A stretch of 64,000 bases of DNA, from NCBI GenBank assembly GCA_030323885.1, contig CM059187.1, forward strand, positions 136,919,012 through 136,983,011, given 5' to 3'. The translations under genes were made by a program, and so were the position numbers. Origin of the DNA: Branchipolynoe longqiensis (lineage: Eukaryota; Annelida; Polychaeta; Phyllodocida; Polynoidae). This document shows positions 19,082 through 29,277 of this stretch, one piece after another. The notes under the pieces were generated by a model. The model was not told the DNA's origin. It was given only the letters and a program-made list of their open reading frames with translations, and did no database searches. Each line of letters starts with the position of its first letter. Position 1 is the first letter of the stretch.

Positions 19082-19241
19082 TGTAAAAGTACAACGTCTG
19101 AACACTTTGACTTCTGGATACTGAATGCTTTATTCACCATCCAGGGCACTGAACCGCCGGCACGCTTTGTCTATGATGTCATCTCATTAGCATATCCTTT
19201 GTTCTCCACTCGTGCCTGGATGCCTTTATGCATATATTACA
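19082..19241 (-). repeat. G1 5' LTR
   Basis: The 160-bp LTR runs from TGTAATATATGC to CTTTTACA, with TG...CA ends. AATAAAG near 19130 is a plausible polyadenylation signal. The G2 LTR starts TGTAATGTATC and ends TTTACA in the same way. No second LTR copy was found in the window apart from the duplicate at 47636-47795. Confidence 0.72.
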
Positions 19242-19903
19242 GTAGGCGCAACATCGGCCAAATCCAAATGACAGGCAATCTCTCTTTTTTTATTTTAAAC
19301 TCACCCTCTCGCCTTGTAGGCCTATGTGTTTACATGTGAAACACCAGCCAGCAGCCGGGCTGATCAAACCCACCACAAGATGGCACTGCAAAATTTACAT
19401 TACCATGGGAGAGACAGGCAGTGAGCCGTCTTAGTCTTATAGGGTCTTTGGCTTAATTCCGATTTCTGAAACCTGACTATCCACGTTGCCTACATGAAGC
19501 CCATCTAACTTTCTCTACAGGTGGCGCCACAGGGGAGGTTCAATGCCTTTTGAAAACTTGCTGTAACTGCGTAAGTGAATAACATTTAGTTAGTTTGTGT
19601 TTTACGTCCCAGTAACATCTGAACTAAACATCAGAACCATTACAGGTTCAGGAGCTTAGTGAGATACTGGCATTATGTTCCAGTCATATTATACTGATGC
19701 AGACAAGATAGTGACATACGCCAATTACAATTACGGTTTGACTAGCAATAAGTACTAGCATCTAGACTATAGAGGGGTGTTCGGTCCGATGGCGTAGGCC
19801 ATGACACCTACAATATCTGTGTTGTTGGACACAAGGGTTTAAAAGTATTTTGCTTATCACCCGTCCCCTACCATAAAGGTTATACAAAATGTTTGTGTAT
19901 TAT
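19242..19903. other. Non-coding flank of G1 up to the assembly gap
   Basis: No convincing ORF is present. A block near 19590-19640 (TTTTACGTCCCAGTAACATCT) resembles the 3' part of the dispersed SINE in reverse orientation. The last 70 bp before the gap differ from the duplicate copy at 48385-48455 by many single-base losses, which suggests poor sequence at a contig end. Confidence 0.6.
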
Positions 19904-20403
19904 NNNNNNNNNNNNNNNNNNNNNNNNNNNNNNNNNNNNNNNNNNNNNNNNNNNNNNNNNNNNNNNNNNNNNNNNNNNNNNNNNNNNNNNNNNNNNNNNN
20001 NNNNNNNNNNNNNNNNNNNNNNNNNNNNNNNNNNNNNNNNNNNNNNNNNNNNNNNNNNNNNNNNNNNNNNNNNNNNNNNNNNNNNNNNNNNNNNNNNNNN
20101 NNNNNNNNNNNNNNNNNNNNNNNNNNNNNNNNNNNNNNNNNNNNNNNNNNNNNNNNNNNNNNNNNNNNNNNNNNNNNNNNNNNNNNNNNNNNNNNNNNNN
20201 NNNNNNNNNNNNNNNNNNNNNNNNNNNNNNNNNNNNNNNNNNNNNNNNNNNNNNNNNNNNNNNNNNNNNNNNNNNNNNNNNNNNNNNNNNNNNNNNNNNN
20301 NNNNNNNNNNNNNNNNNNNNNNNNNNNNNNNNNNNNNNNNNNNNNNNNNNNNNNNNNNNNNNNNNNNNNNNNNNNNNNNNNNNNNNNNNNNNNNNNNNNN
20401 NNN
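19904..20403. other. Assembly gap of 500 N
   Basis: Exactly 500 unknown bases separate the G1 flank from an ORF. The round size suggests a placeholder length. Nothing can be inferred inside. Confidence 0.99.
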
Positions 20404-20953
20404 CATATGAAAGTAGTCGCGCCTGGTTAAAGGCAAATGAAATCTCCTTAAAAAATGAAACTTTATTTGGTAGTAAAATACAGGAAAAGTATCTATGTGC
20501 GTAGTTAAGAGCGCAAGAAATTAGATTATTATATTGAAAAGTGTCTGTGAGTTGTGGAAAATATTCACCACTAGTTCTATCAAAAACCCCAATCCCGCTA
20601 CAATGAACTATAATATGAATGCATGCTCTATTCACATCTAATTGATCTCCTGGGGGGTGAGATTGAATATGTGAAGAAGAAGGAGAAGAAGAATGATATA
20701 AAATGATATAATCAATATCGTGATTCTTTATCAATTGTTCAAAATCCTGCAATGCGGTAAGCAGGGGAAGGAGTTGTTTAGGTAGAGAATGAAATCTGTT
20801 TTCCTTCCAGACAGCAATGAAGTCGTGAATATGATATTCATTCAAAGGAATACGAATACTTTGTATATTCCTATATCTTGTTAAATCCTCCATCAATGTG
20901 TGTTCGGTGTCATGCAAAATAGATTGTATAACATCTCCTAATGAAGAAGGCAT
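20404..20953 (-). CDS. Unrecognised ORF, truncated by the gap
   Basis: From the ATG at 20953 (MPSSLGDVIQ) the frame is open for about 183 codons until the N gap. An upstream in-frame ATG at 20992 lies inside the repeated CRE block and is probably not the start. The composition is ordinary for a globular protein: acidic near the N-terminus, a Ser/Pro-rich stretch (HSSSPSSSH), then a hydrophobic part with VHCSGIGVFD and SCALNYAHRYF. I recognise no family. Its neighbours are the CRE-bearing repeat array upstream (20960-21440) and the gap downstream. It could be a host gene exon, a gene of an unknown mobile element or an integrated viral gene; the sequence does not decide. Confidence 0.5.
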
Positions 20954-20959
20954 TATGAC

Positions 20960-21440
20960 TGTAATGGTGACGTCATCATTCCAGTTAAACAAAGGTTAAA
21001 TCAGTCCAAGCAAAAACAGATAACCATCCTGCAAGCGAAGTTCAACCAGAAACATGACGTCATCAATCCAGTCAAAAAAGGTCAAATGAGTTCAACCAAA
21101 AACATCTGTCCATCCTGCAAGCGAAGGTCAAATGAGTTCAATCAAAAACAGATGGCCTTTCTGCAAGGTAGAACAGTGACGTCATCATTCCAGTCAAAAA
21201 GGTCAAATGAGTTCAACCTAAAATCCTGCAAACATGCAATGGGTAGAACAGTGATGTCATCATTCCAGTCAAAAAGGTCAAATGAGTTCAACCTGAACAG
21301 TGACGTCATCATTCCAGTCAAAAAGGTCAAATGAGTTCAACCTAAAATCCTGCAAACATGCAATGGGTCATCTAAGGTCACTGATGCCCATTGTCCCGCG
21401 GTGCAAACATGCAATGGGTCATCTAAGGTCATTGTACCGC
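20960..21440 (-). promoter_or_regulatory. Tandem array of CRE-containing repeats upstream of the ORF
   Basis: A unit of about 45-100 bp with TGACGTCATCATTCCAG, then AAAAGGTCAAATGAGTTCAACC, recurs five times in full or in part (near 20968, 21055, 21178, 21253 and 21300). Further copies of the second half, and of CAAACATGCAATGGGTCATCTAAGGTCA, extend to 21430. TGACGTCA is the palindromic CREB/ATF site; one copy is changed to TGATGTCA. Position upstream of the ORF suggests an enhancer or promoter, but this is inference. Confidence 0.5.
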
Positions 21441-21530
21441 GTCGGTCCTCTGACGCGGGACGATTACGTAATATGGACCCATATCGGTCCTCTCTATACT
21501 ACTCTGATTATAATATGCATCTTTTTTTTT

Positions 21531-21550
21531 GGCCCTGTCACATTACAACG
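21531..21550 (+). repeat. H1 left terminal inverted repeat
   Basis: GGCCCTGTCACATTACAACG matches the complement of 27707-27726 with two mismatches. Confidence 0.8.
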
Positions 21551-21701
21551 TTTCGGCCCAACGAGGCTCGACGGGTGCCGACGTGTTTGTTTTTTTGTCG
21601 AAACGGCGGTACATGTCCGGTACGTTTCCGGTGTGTTTCCGGCGCGTTTCCGGCGCGTTGGTACATAGCAACGTGTGAATCTACACGTCACGGCCGTCGG
21701 C

Positions 21702-21797
21702 GCGCGTCGGGTCGCGCGTCGGGTCGCGCGTCGGGTCGCGCGTCGGGTCGCGCGTCGGGTCGCGCGTCGGGTCGCGCGTCGGGTCGCGCGTCGGGTC
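21702..21797 (+). repeat. 12-bp tandem repeat, eight perfect copies
   Basis: The unit GCGCGTCGGGTC is repeated eight times without visible change in the left subterminal region of H1. It is entirely GC-rich and CpG-dense. Long open frames over it (RASG repeats) are a consequence of the repeat length and are not evidence of coding. Confidence 0.95.
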
Positions 21798-22236
21798 GCG
21801 CTGATTGTTTTGTGCTTGCACAAAACTTTCGGCGCAGACCGACGCGCGCAGACGTGTTGGAGGGACGTCATTGACATGCTACCAACGCGTTGCCAACACG
21901 TCGAACCCGTTGGGGGCCCGCCGGCGGAACGCTCGCAGGACGTTGATCAAAGTCGGTTAACGTTGGCATTCGGGTAGGGCCGGCACATCGCCAAGACCCA
22001 CCGCCAACGCGTCCAGGCGCGCCGGCAACACGTCCAACGCGCTGAGAAACGCTGGCGGAGCGCCGACAACGCGCCGATAACACGCTGATGGCATGCTGGG
22101 AACCCGCTGGCGGGACGTTGACGCGCGTCGACAAACGCGGGAGTAAACTAGGTCAAGCGTTCAAGCGTGCTAGCAAATATTGTCCACGTTGCCGGCCCGC
22201 CGCACAACACGTTCCAATGTGACAGGGGTATTATAG

Positions 22237-22345
22237 ATCATATCAGGATGGGTTCCGATTTGCAACTGGGATTGGCATGCGATCATGGCAACATTACAGT
22301 GCTACCCCACTGGGAGACTTGGCCGATGACACCATGACCCAATCA
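22237..22345 (-). repeat. SINE-body fragment, reverse orientation
   Basis: Read on the minus strand, GGTCATGGTG, CTCCCAGTGGGG and a CACT-TAA-like block follow the order of the SINE body at 42430-42530. It is diverged. It lies just before the MADF gene start. Confidence 0.45.
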
Positions 22346-23318
22346 TGTCTGCAGCCTCCACCTCCTCCGGCTCACACCTGCTGCAAGGAACAGGCAAGAG
22401 GAGGGTGCACAAGTTTGACTGCACTTTGCCTGCAGACGAGGAGGAGGTGGTGCTGGATTTTCTGCATGACACCCCGGTCCTCTGGAACGTCAAGTTAACC
22501 GACTACCAGAGGACCGACAAAAAGAGGAAGATGTCGGATGACTAGGCCCAGAAGATGGGGATAACCACTGGACATCTCCAGAGCTGGTTCAAATCCATGC
22601 GGGACAGCAACACCAGGCTGCATAAAATGAAGAGCGGTGACAGGTCGCCCGAGTGGACTGAGAGGGAGCAGTGGATCATGGACAAGTTTGGCTTCCTCAG
22701 CTTAGTCATGCAGCACCGGCCGGAACCCTGCAGAAGCGTAAGTACTATATTTTGTCAATTGCATTCATGTGGATATTAATTTTCAATTTTTATATTTAAT
22801 TATTTATTTATTTCTTTTAGACCTCATTGTGGACAAATAATTTTAAATATTTAATGGCATCATATGCAAACATGTGGATTTATTTATTACTGCCCCCATT
22901 GTGAATAATCCTTGTATATATGTAATGGCATTATTATATGCAATCATGTGGATTTATTTATAATTGCCCTCATTATGTAAAGTCAAGTTGTCTTGTAATC
23001 ATTGTACTTATGTTGCATTATTCTTTTGTCTTGCAGGTGTTGGCCGCCATTGATGCAGCGCATGGCGGCCTGGCGGATGCAGAGACTGCCTGTGATGAGC
23101 TGCAGATCAGGTTGGATGAGGAGCAGCCCAAGCAATGACCCCTAGCTGAGGCCCGAGCCAAGGGGAAGCAGTCCACGAGGGAGGATGACCTGCTGGATGC
23201 TCTGAAGCAACACATCGACACCTCGGGCAACCTGTCGGACAGACTAACAACCATGCGCATGACCCAGATGACCGCGTTGCAAACTACATGCAAGACCGTT
23301 TGTCGACAATGACCAAGG
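22345..23318 (+). pseudogene. H1 MADF-domain partner protein
   Basis: Exon 1 (22345-22737) encodes a MADF-like DNA-binding module: acidic EEEVVLDFLHDTPVLWN, then MGITTGHLQSWFKSMRDSNTRL. An intron with GTAAGT donor (22738) and TTGCAG acceptor (ending 23036) joins in phase 0 to exon 2, a coiled-coil-like region (AIDAAHGGLADAETACDELQIRLDEEQ). In-frame stops at 22543-22545 (TAG) and 23136-23138 (TGA) break it. In Harbinger elements such proteins help the transposase enter the nucleus and bind the ends. Family assignment is good; the 3' end is uncertain. Confidence 0.7.
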
Positions 23319-24250
23319 GCCAGTTCCACCATGCGCAGACTGCGATAAACATTATCCTGTCACAGGTGAGTCGGAGGTGGTCGACGACGGGACCGTAGTC
23401 TTGGGGCCGGCGCTGTCCCAGGTCTGCCCCCCTCCCCCCCATGACTCAGACTGTACGGCCTTCCTGTGTGATGTCATGCTACTCCTCTTCGTCCAATGCA
23501 TCCTCTTGCCCTTCACCGAATGAGGGGTACCAGCCGCATCCCCACCAGTAGTGACATCAACCACCAGCAGGATCACCCAGGGCCTCCCAAAGCCTAGACT
23601 ATATGCATCAATACATGCTGCAGCCGTTGCTTCCTCCACTGCTGCAGCCTGTGCCGCTGCTGCTGCAGCCCCCGACACCACCAGTGTTGAGGGTGCAGCC
23701 ACAGTTCCCTGCAAAGACAATGGGTCCGCCCACACCGGTGATGAGTCAGTCACCATTACAGTAGCCTGCAGCAAATGCAAGTGGCAGCGTGTTAACCAGT
23801 GCTAGTGCCAGTATGCCAGTGGGGATGACACCGACAGCCACGGACGGATTCCTGAATCCGTCCGGCTTGTCGGGCATATTCAACGTGTCGAACCTGAACA
23901 TTGAGGTGCAGGAGCCATTTGCACCAGGGAAGCTTGACACCCCCCAAATGGCAGGGCCAAGTCCCCAATAAGTGAACAGAATTGAGAGTATTTATTGTGT
24001 GCCTGCCTGTACATATGTATATATTTGGTATTCTTTTTTCTGTTTTCATTTGTATGTCTTTTTTTTTACTGTGTCACTGACAGTATTTCTTGTGTGCCTG
24101 CCTGTACATATGTATATATTTTGTATTCTTTTTCTTGTTTTCCTTTGTATGTCTTTTGGTTTACTGTGTAACTGTATATATTTAGTAAAGTATTGCACCT
24201 TGGAGGAATCTGTAAAAATGTTTGTAAATAACAAACTATTTGTATTGTAA
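23319..24250. other. H1 internal region, possible ORF1 tail and tandem repeat
   Basis: Between 23340 and 23970 there are Ala/Ser/Pro-rich open stretches on the plus strand. One ends at 23969 and contains PSGLSGIFNVSNLNIEVQ, which may be a decayed 3' part of the MADF gene. At about 23998-24175 a unit of about 90 bp (CCTGCCTGTACATATGTATATATT...) occurs twice. No other gene is evident. Confidence 0.4.
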
Positions 24251-24454
24251 ACAAGATTTTGGTCTCTGAGTCAATTTCTTCGTAAACATTATCATATCAT
24301 TATTATAATAAGTAATACACAAGTCCTCCCAAATAAAATTGAAATAAATAAGGCCTTGCCCCATATGGCATACTTTAAAGATTATATGACATGTAACTTT
24401 TTCCCTAGAAAACACTTTCCTCTCCTCCCCTACCCCTCCACCCCCCTTAAAATA

Positions 24455-24800
24455 ATTGACACGTAAATTTTGTCAGTGTTACTTACAGTAATCTTCCCCG
24501 GAATGTTATCTTCCCCACCAAAATATATAACTGACATGTAAATTTGTCAGTGTTAAATGACCCCCTTAAAAATAAAATAAAAGCCCCCAACCAAATTTAT
24601 AACTGACAGGTAAATTTGTCAGTGTCAAATGCCCCCTTTGTAATTAAAGTAATATCCCCCCATAGCAAATTTATAAGGGACATGTAAATTTGTCAATGTC
24701 ATATGCCCCCTTAATAAATAAAGTAATATCCCCCAACCAAATTATAACTGATATGTAAATTTGTGAGTGTCAAATGCCTCCCTTAAAGATAGTTATATTC
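24455..24800 (+). repeat. About 68-bp AT-rich tandem repeat, five to six copies
   Basis: Each unit contains AACTGACATGTAAATTTGTC, then AGTGTCAAATGCCCCCTT and a run such as AAAGTAATATCCCCC. Copies diverge by a few changes each. It lies inside H1, between the convergent genes. Confidence 0.8.
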
Positions 24801-25040
24801 CCCCTTTTTTCCCCACCCACAATTATAACTGACACATACATTAAGGTTGGATATCAATAACAGGTAAATATATGTTATTAACCGAGCTATAATATCTGTA
24901 CATCTCACATTTTTGCATATCACACAAAATCTTTCAGAAGTGACATTTATACATATCACATTTATTACATATCACACTGTACACTTCAGAAATGATGACA
25001 CAACTGTACAGAAATATCCCAGTGCACACACTTCATATAT

Positions 25041-25460
25041 TCATATTATATTCTCCTGCCATTCCACTGATCCCGCTGGTGATATGACCCAGTCTTTGAG
25101 GACATTTCGCTGTTCTTTCCTGCCCTGGAGCCAGTGTTCTGGCCAGGTAGTTGTGTTGCTATGTCTGGCAGGTTTTCGCCATGTCTCCATGCTCCAGGGA
25201 TGATATTGTGGTTGACGTTCTCTAGATGCTGATTCTGGAGCATGGGATATCAGATCCTCATCATGTTGTGCATGACCATGCACGCTGGGACGATAAGCTT
25301 CACGGTGGAGGGGTGGTGTTGCATTGTGCTGAGCAGAACCTGAAATTGGTTTGCCAGGATGCCAAATGCATTTTCCATGACTCTCCTAGCTCGGGAAATC
25401 CTGTAGTTGAAGATGCGTTCCTCATGCGTCATACCCCTCCTGCTGTACGGCAAGTCACTT
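25041..25460 (-). pseudogene. H1 transposase, C-terminal part
   Basis: SRRGMTHEERIFNYRISRARRVMENAFGILAN is the conserved C-terminal block of Harbinger DDE transposases; the Glu in VMENAFG is the third catalytic residue. MQHHPSTVKLIVPACMVMHNMMR follows. It is separated from the D-D part (26395-27060) by the Gypsy fragment G2. Sequence above 25453 is not clearly transposase. Confidence 0.8.
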
Positions 25461-25479
25461 GTTCAAATATTTACCTCCA

Positions 25480-26389
25480 GTAACATTTTCCTTATCTAAG
25501 AATGCACCACATCCCTTGTTTAAATTTTAAAATTTGTTAAATGTTTTAATTTAATTTTGTTAAAGAAAAACGTGCATAATAACATGTGAATGCGTTGGCG
25601 GTGATGTCTTAACTATGCACACAGCGTATGTGCATTACAAACTTATGTGGGAAAGGCACCTATATTTATGCCTATGGCATCCACGCTCTCTTCATACTTG
25701 TTTACGTTATTTGATAATTGTGTTGCTTTGTTTTCACTTAGTCGACAATACACTGTTCCAATGTCAATTTTGGGGTCTGCAATAAGCGATTTCTTAATTC
25801 ATTGTCTTTTATACCACATACTATTCTGTCGCACAATAATGAGTTTTCTAAGTTTTCGTAACAACACTGCGTCACACACGATTTCAGCTCACAAATGTAT
25901 GTGTCCATTGATTCAATAGTTTGGTTATACAAATTAAATCTATACCTGATGACAGTAATGTTTGTTTTGCCTTCACAATATTGAGTGAATGCAACAATCA
26001 ATGGACCGATTTTATTTTCATCACTCGGGTCAATGTAAAATGTACTGTGTACCTTTTGTGCTTCACTACCAGCAACATGGAGGAAGACATAGCACTGTAC
26101 CTTCTTGGTTTTAGTACTTGCTCACTATGCTGTGGTGTATATTTTGTTAGCGTTGTGCCAGGCTTTCCAATGTACTGCCATGTTTTCGTCCAGATTTAAT
26201 GGTGTTGGTGCTCTTATCCCTGTCAAAGCCATATTGTATGGTAGTTCTTCCTATGAATCTGACACCATGTAAATAACATGATAACACCGTGAGCTGTGAG
26301 TCGTAACTGTTTATTGCAACGTCTCTACCCAGCATGCCTCAGCCCTTACCTTGGTGTGACCTCTGACCTCCGATTGTAGATACATTACA
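25480..26389 (-). mobile_element. G2, Ty3/Gypsy 5' fragment inside the H1 transposase
   Basis: Minus-strand order is LTR 26389-26268 (122 bp, TGTAATGTATC...TTATTTACA), PBS from 26267 (TGGTGTCAGATT) and a gag fragment (26250-25738) with YRFNLYNQTIESMDTYICELK. These resemble the matching parts of G1 but are clearly diverged. RT, integrase and a 3' LTR are absent, so the element is truncated. The left limit is approximate. Confidence 0.7.
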
Positions 26390-26394
26390 TATGG

Positions 26395-27061
26395 TGCCAT
26401 CTTCAGTGCTGGCCTTCAGCTCAGAATCATTGAACCCTGCACATCTGATGCAGAGCCTTTCCCACCAACATCGGCCCAGCTGTATTTGTAGTCTGCATCA
26501 ACGAGTGCCATGAGAACTATGGAGTAGAATCCCTTATACTTGTAGTACAGGGATCCACTCTTCCTCTTCCCATCAATTGCCCCGCAGGTATGGGGGAAGT
26601 TCCACTTCTCCAAGAAGTTGTCGGAGATGGCACGCCATCCCTCCGGAGTGGTGGGGCAGGTCATCACCTCGTCCATGTACTCTGCAATGATGGCCTTGCA
26701 CACCTCTCTCCCACTGAGAGATTCGGTGTTGTATGGCACTCTCCACCCACACTTCATGGAAGCATACTTGTTGCCCGATGCTAGGTGACACACAGTGAGG
26801 GCAAGCTCCAGGCCAGGCTCAAGCGGCTCCCTGTAGGTAGTGTAATTTTTGGTGATCCGCGGACCCACTCTGGCTAACATCTCGTCGAACATCTGGGGAG
26901 GCAACCACATGAAGTTGACGAAGGAAGCCCTTTCCACGCTACAGAGTTCCTCCAGAAGCTGGTCATACAAGCCAAACTCATGCCGCCTCCTGATTCACTG
27001 CCGCACCCACAATCACTTTGGACAAGATTTTTTCCTTCTCCTTCTTCTAGCCTCAATATAG
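26395..27061 (-). pseudogene. H1 transposase, N-terminal and D-D part
   Basis: The frame at 26970-26416 has FVNFMWLPPQMFDEMLARV, then HTCGAIDGKRK (first catalytic Asp) and ALVDADYKYSWADVGGKGSASD (second catalytic Asp). Upstream, another frame gives WVRQxIRRRHEFGLYDQLLEEL, the usual start of the domain, interrupted by stops. A GG insertion after SDVQ shifts the frame just before the G2 junction (FNDSELKASTEDGTI). The enzyme would cut and paste H1; here it is dead. Confidence 0.82.
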
Positions 27062-27099
27062 TGCAATAACAATACGTTTGTCTCATTGTGAACTTTGAG

Positions 27100-27706
27100 A
27101 ATGGTCAGTTGGTAGTCCTGCAGGCACATGTATCCGCTGCGAAGAGCTGACAGGAAGACATTGGAGGTCTTTAAATACTCAAAGGCAACAAATTCACACC
27201 ACGTTCACAACACAATCGACAACATTTGAAGCACATGACAGACGTTACTCACATGCTAGACATTTTTCAACTACGTCAACTACATCAGGACACATTCGCT
27301 ATACGTTTGAGCAATGTTAGGCATGCGTCACAGACACATTTGACCTATGTTGAGATATGTTAACCCCACGTTGTCTGAGCCCGGGCCGCACATTCCTCCA
27401 GCCTGTCCGTCACACTCAAGTAAGACAATGTTGATCTAATGTAGCCGACACAGCTCTATTGCACGCCTAACATATCTCGACGTTGGCCTAACGTGAGTGG
27501 AAAGGCATCCCAACGTAACTGCTTTATGTGGCAATGCATCAAAATTGTTGGGTATGTCCAAAACCTTGACGTGTGCTGCCGTAACTCGACGTAACCTGAT
27601 GTATCTTGATGTAACTCGACGTCTGCCTTATGTAAGCGTGACGTAACCCACCATACCTCAATGTAATGACCAAAATTCAGGTATGTCAGCTCACGTTAGC
27701 TAGTTA
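27100..27706. repeat. H1 right subterminal region
   Basis: No gene. Short words of the type CGACGTAAC, TGATGTAACTCGACG and CAACGT occur many times. Harbinger-type elements often carry such repeated transposase-binding words; that role is inferred. Confidence 0.5.
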
Positions 27707-27726
27707 CATTGTAGTGTGACAGGGCC
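27707..27726 (-). repeat. H1 right terminal inverted repeat
   Basis: CATTGTAGTGTGACAGGGCC is the inverted partner of 21531-21550. Confidence 0.8.
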
Positions 27727-27779
27727 ATAACAGTGCATACTCTACTGACTGAATATAGGCAATAGTCACACCAAACATT

Positions 27780-27880
27780 CAGTATCAGATATGAAAAATG
27801 TGAATATGTTTGATATGTGATCATGGTGACAGAACGGACAGATCCCAGTGAGACAGCAGTATTAAGCAACTGTAAATGCT
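27780..27880 (+). repeat. Diverged SINE-body fragment
   Basis: GATCATGGTGACAG, CCCAGTGAGACAGCAGTAT and GCTCACTGTCAC follow the order of the SINE body at 42450-42530. No tRNA head is seen. Confidence 0.4.
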
Positions 27881-27959
27881 CACTGTCACGGACTCACGGA
27901 CATCTATGACAAACAAAAGCACTCAGTTTACTTATTGGACATATCACTGGCATACTTAC

Positions 27960-28244
27960 GGATTCAGATTCCTTAGTCTGATACCATGTTGCAATGAATA
28001 CAGATGTTGCAGTAAATGTAGCTTGGGTTAAATTTGTAGCTTGGGTAAAATTTGACTGTACATTGACTCGTCTTGAAAAGCGTTCTAGGATGCCTGTATC
28101 AACTGTTGCACCATAATATATGGAAGAGCAGTATGGGTCACACCAGTATGGAACAATAGCTCCTGGAATTGCTGTGTCATTAATTTCTTGAGGAATGGGC
28201 TCATCGTATCCATCGACAAATAGCACACCAACGTTGTCAGAAAT
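27960..28244 (-). CDS. NIDO-domain gene, second exon
   Basis: The exon is 285 bp with a CTTCCAG acceptor (AG at 28246-28245) and a GTAAGT donor at 27959; both are phase 0. It encodes ISDNVGVLFVDGY, then IVPYWCDPYCSSIYYG and ILERFSRRVNV, ending FIATWYQ. This is the core of the NIDO domain of nidogen, tectorin and SNED-like extracellular proteins. It joins exon 1 directly (TTVY/ISDNVGV). The next exon downstream is not visible in the window, probably because H1 and the gap occupy the following region. Function in extracellular matrix or adhesion is inferred from the family. Confidence 0.75.
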
Positions 28245-28779
28245 CTGGAAGAAAAACGAGAACATACTTAATGTTGCATAATTCAATGAAAGGTCTGTGC
28301 CACAAACCAGGTTAGTCTGAGCCAGACTGATATATTTATCTAAAAATTATGGGTGATCAAATTAGGTACATCAAATTAAACAACATTAGATACTATAACT
28401 TTGTAGATCGACAACATGAAAGTACCTTAATTCCTGAATAAACTGTGTATAGGATGACACTCTCCAAAGTTTCAATAACATTGTTAATAATGATGCTATT
28501 GCCTTTATTTTTTCAGGGTGTTCAAGAAGATTCAATGGATCGAGGTTTATATACTAGTGCTCTTCCGAAGATACTTTGGTCAGTTAAAAAAAAAGGTTTT
28601 CCACAGAGACTTACTTTGAGACCAAATCTTTCAGCGCAGTACAAGCTCACTTTCACAGACTGTTTCAATGTTATCATTAAACAGACAAAAGACTCATTCA
28701 GAGATGGGTCCAGAAAGTTAGGGGGTCACAGGACAGTGTTATATTTTTAGAAAAGAAATACTGAAAGATTAATAATAAA

Positions 28780-28892
28780 ATACCACTATATAGTACTGAT
28801 TCATCCCATGTTTCAATTGTGTGTGTAATGGCCACACATTCTGGATTACCAGTAAGTCCAAAGTTACCAGATATTTCAAAACCAGACAGATA
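28780..28892 (-). other. Possible alternative exon in the NIDO-gene intron
   Basis: An open stretch encodes about 35 residues (SGFEISGNFGLTGNPEC...) between an AG and a GTATTT donor-like site. It is not needed to join the two NIDO exons. It may be a cryptic or alternative exon, or chance. Confidence 0.2.
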
Positions 28893-29165
28893 ATCACTTG
28901 TTGGGCTAATACATTTATTAATCAGGCTTAATAAATGTTCACACAGCCTTATATACTGATACTTTGCAAACACGAGTTATGGAGGCTACTCTCAATAATA
29001 CATTGAGACAATTAGCCTTTAACTACTCTCAGGCAGTACAGCCTGACAAAATCATCTTTATTATATCATTACTTCTGTGCAGGTCAGAAATCTGGGACGT
29101 CTATCATACTTGTTTGTCATTACTTATGTGCAGGTTATATACCACCACTATTATAGCTGGCTAGT
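28893..29165 (+). repeat. Dispersed repeat also found near 1475-1680
   Basis: It shares TTTATTAATCAGGCTTAATAAAT near the left and ATTACTTATGTGCAGGTTAT near the right with the N1 3' region. The spacing is similar but the middle is diverged. The class is unknown. Confidence 0.4.
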
Positions 29166-29277
29166 GTAGACTTTCTTGACTTCAGTAAAGCATTTGAAAC
29201 CCTAGACCATCAAATACTGCTGCATAAGACAGAAAGAGTTGGCCTAGGTCCTAGTGTAAAATTCTCCGATTAAGTGT
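29166..29277 (+). pseudogene. LINE reverse transcriptase scrap
   Basis: VDFLDFSKAFETLDHQILLHKTERVGLG is RT motif A of a CR1/Jockey/L2-like LINE. Only about 37 codons remain before a stop. It is unrelated to L1. Confidence 0.65.

Larger units (their letters stand above)
1..19241 (-). mobile_element. Ty3/Gypsy LTR retrotransposon G1, split by N1 and N2
   Basis: Read on the minus strand, the order is 5' LTR (19241-19082), PBS, gag, protease, [N2], RT/RNase H, [N1], RNase H end, H2C2 zinc finger and integrase. This is the canonical Gypsy order. Removing the two insertions restores reading: protease-side sequence ending SKNKD joins VFQGLG of the RT leader, and RLQ-NY joins NVKLCHVKG in RNase H. 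The 3' LTR is not seen and probably lies left of the window. The internal frames carry several frameshifts, so the element looks dead. Element identity is strong; the left end is unknown. Confidence 0.9.
21531..27726. mobile_element. H1, PIF/Harbinger DNA transposon, degenerate
   Basis: The ends are inverted repeats: GGCCCTGTCACATTACAACG at 21531-21550, and its near complement at 27707-27726. Inside are a plus-strand MADF-domain gene and a minus-strand DDE transposase in convergent orientation, the usual two-gene plan of this superfamily. Both genes carry stops or frameshifts, and a Gypsy fragment interrupts the transposase. Long subterminal regions at both ends are rich in repeated CAACG/CGTTG-like words. 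No clear 3-bp TWA target duplication is visible (TTT versus ATA). Confidence 0.82.

Noticed and set aside
19880..20992. Open frames across the N gap
   Set aside because: Unknown bases are translated as X, so the frames beyond 20403 have no support.
21401..21874. RASG-repeat ORFs near the left end of H1
   Set aside because: The 12-bp repeat gives open frames automatically. The region is a subterminal non-coding part of the transposon.
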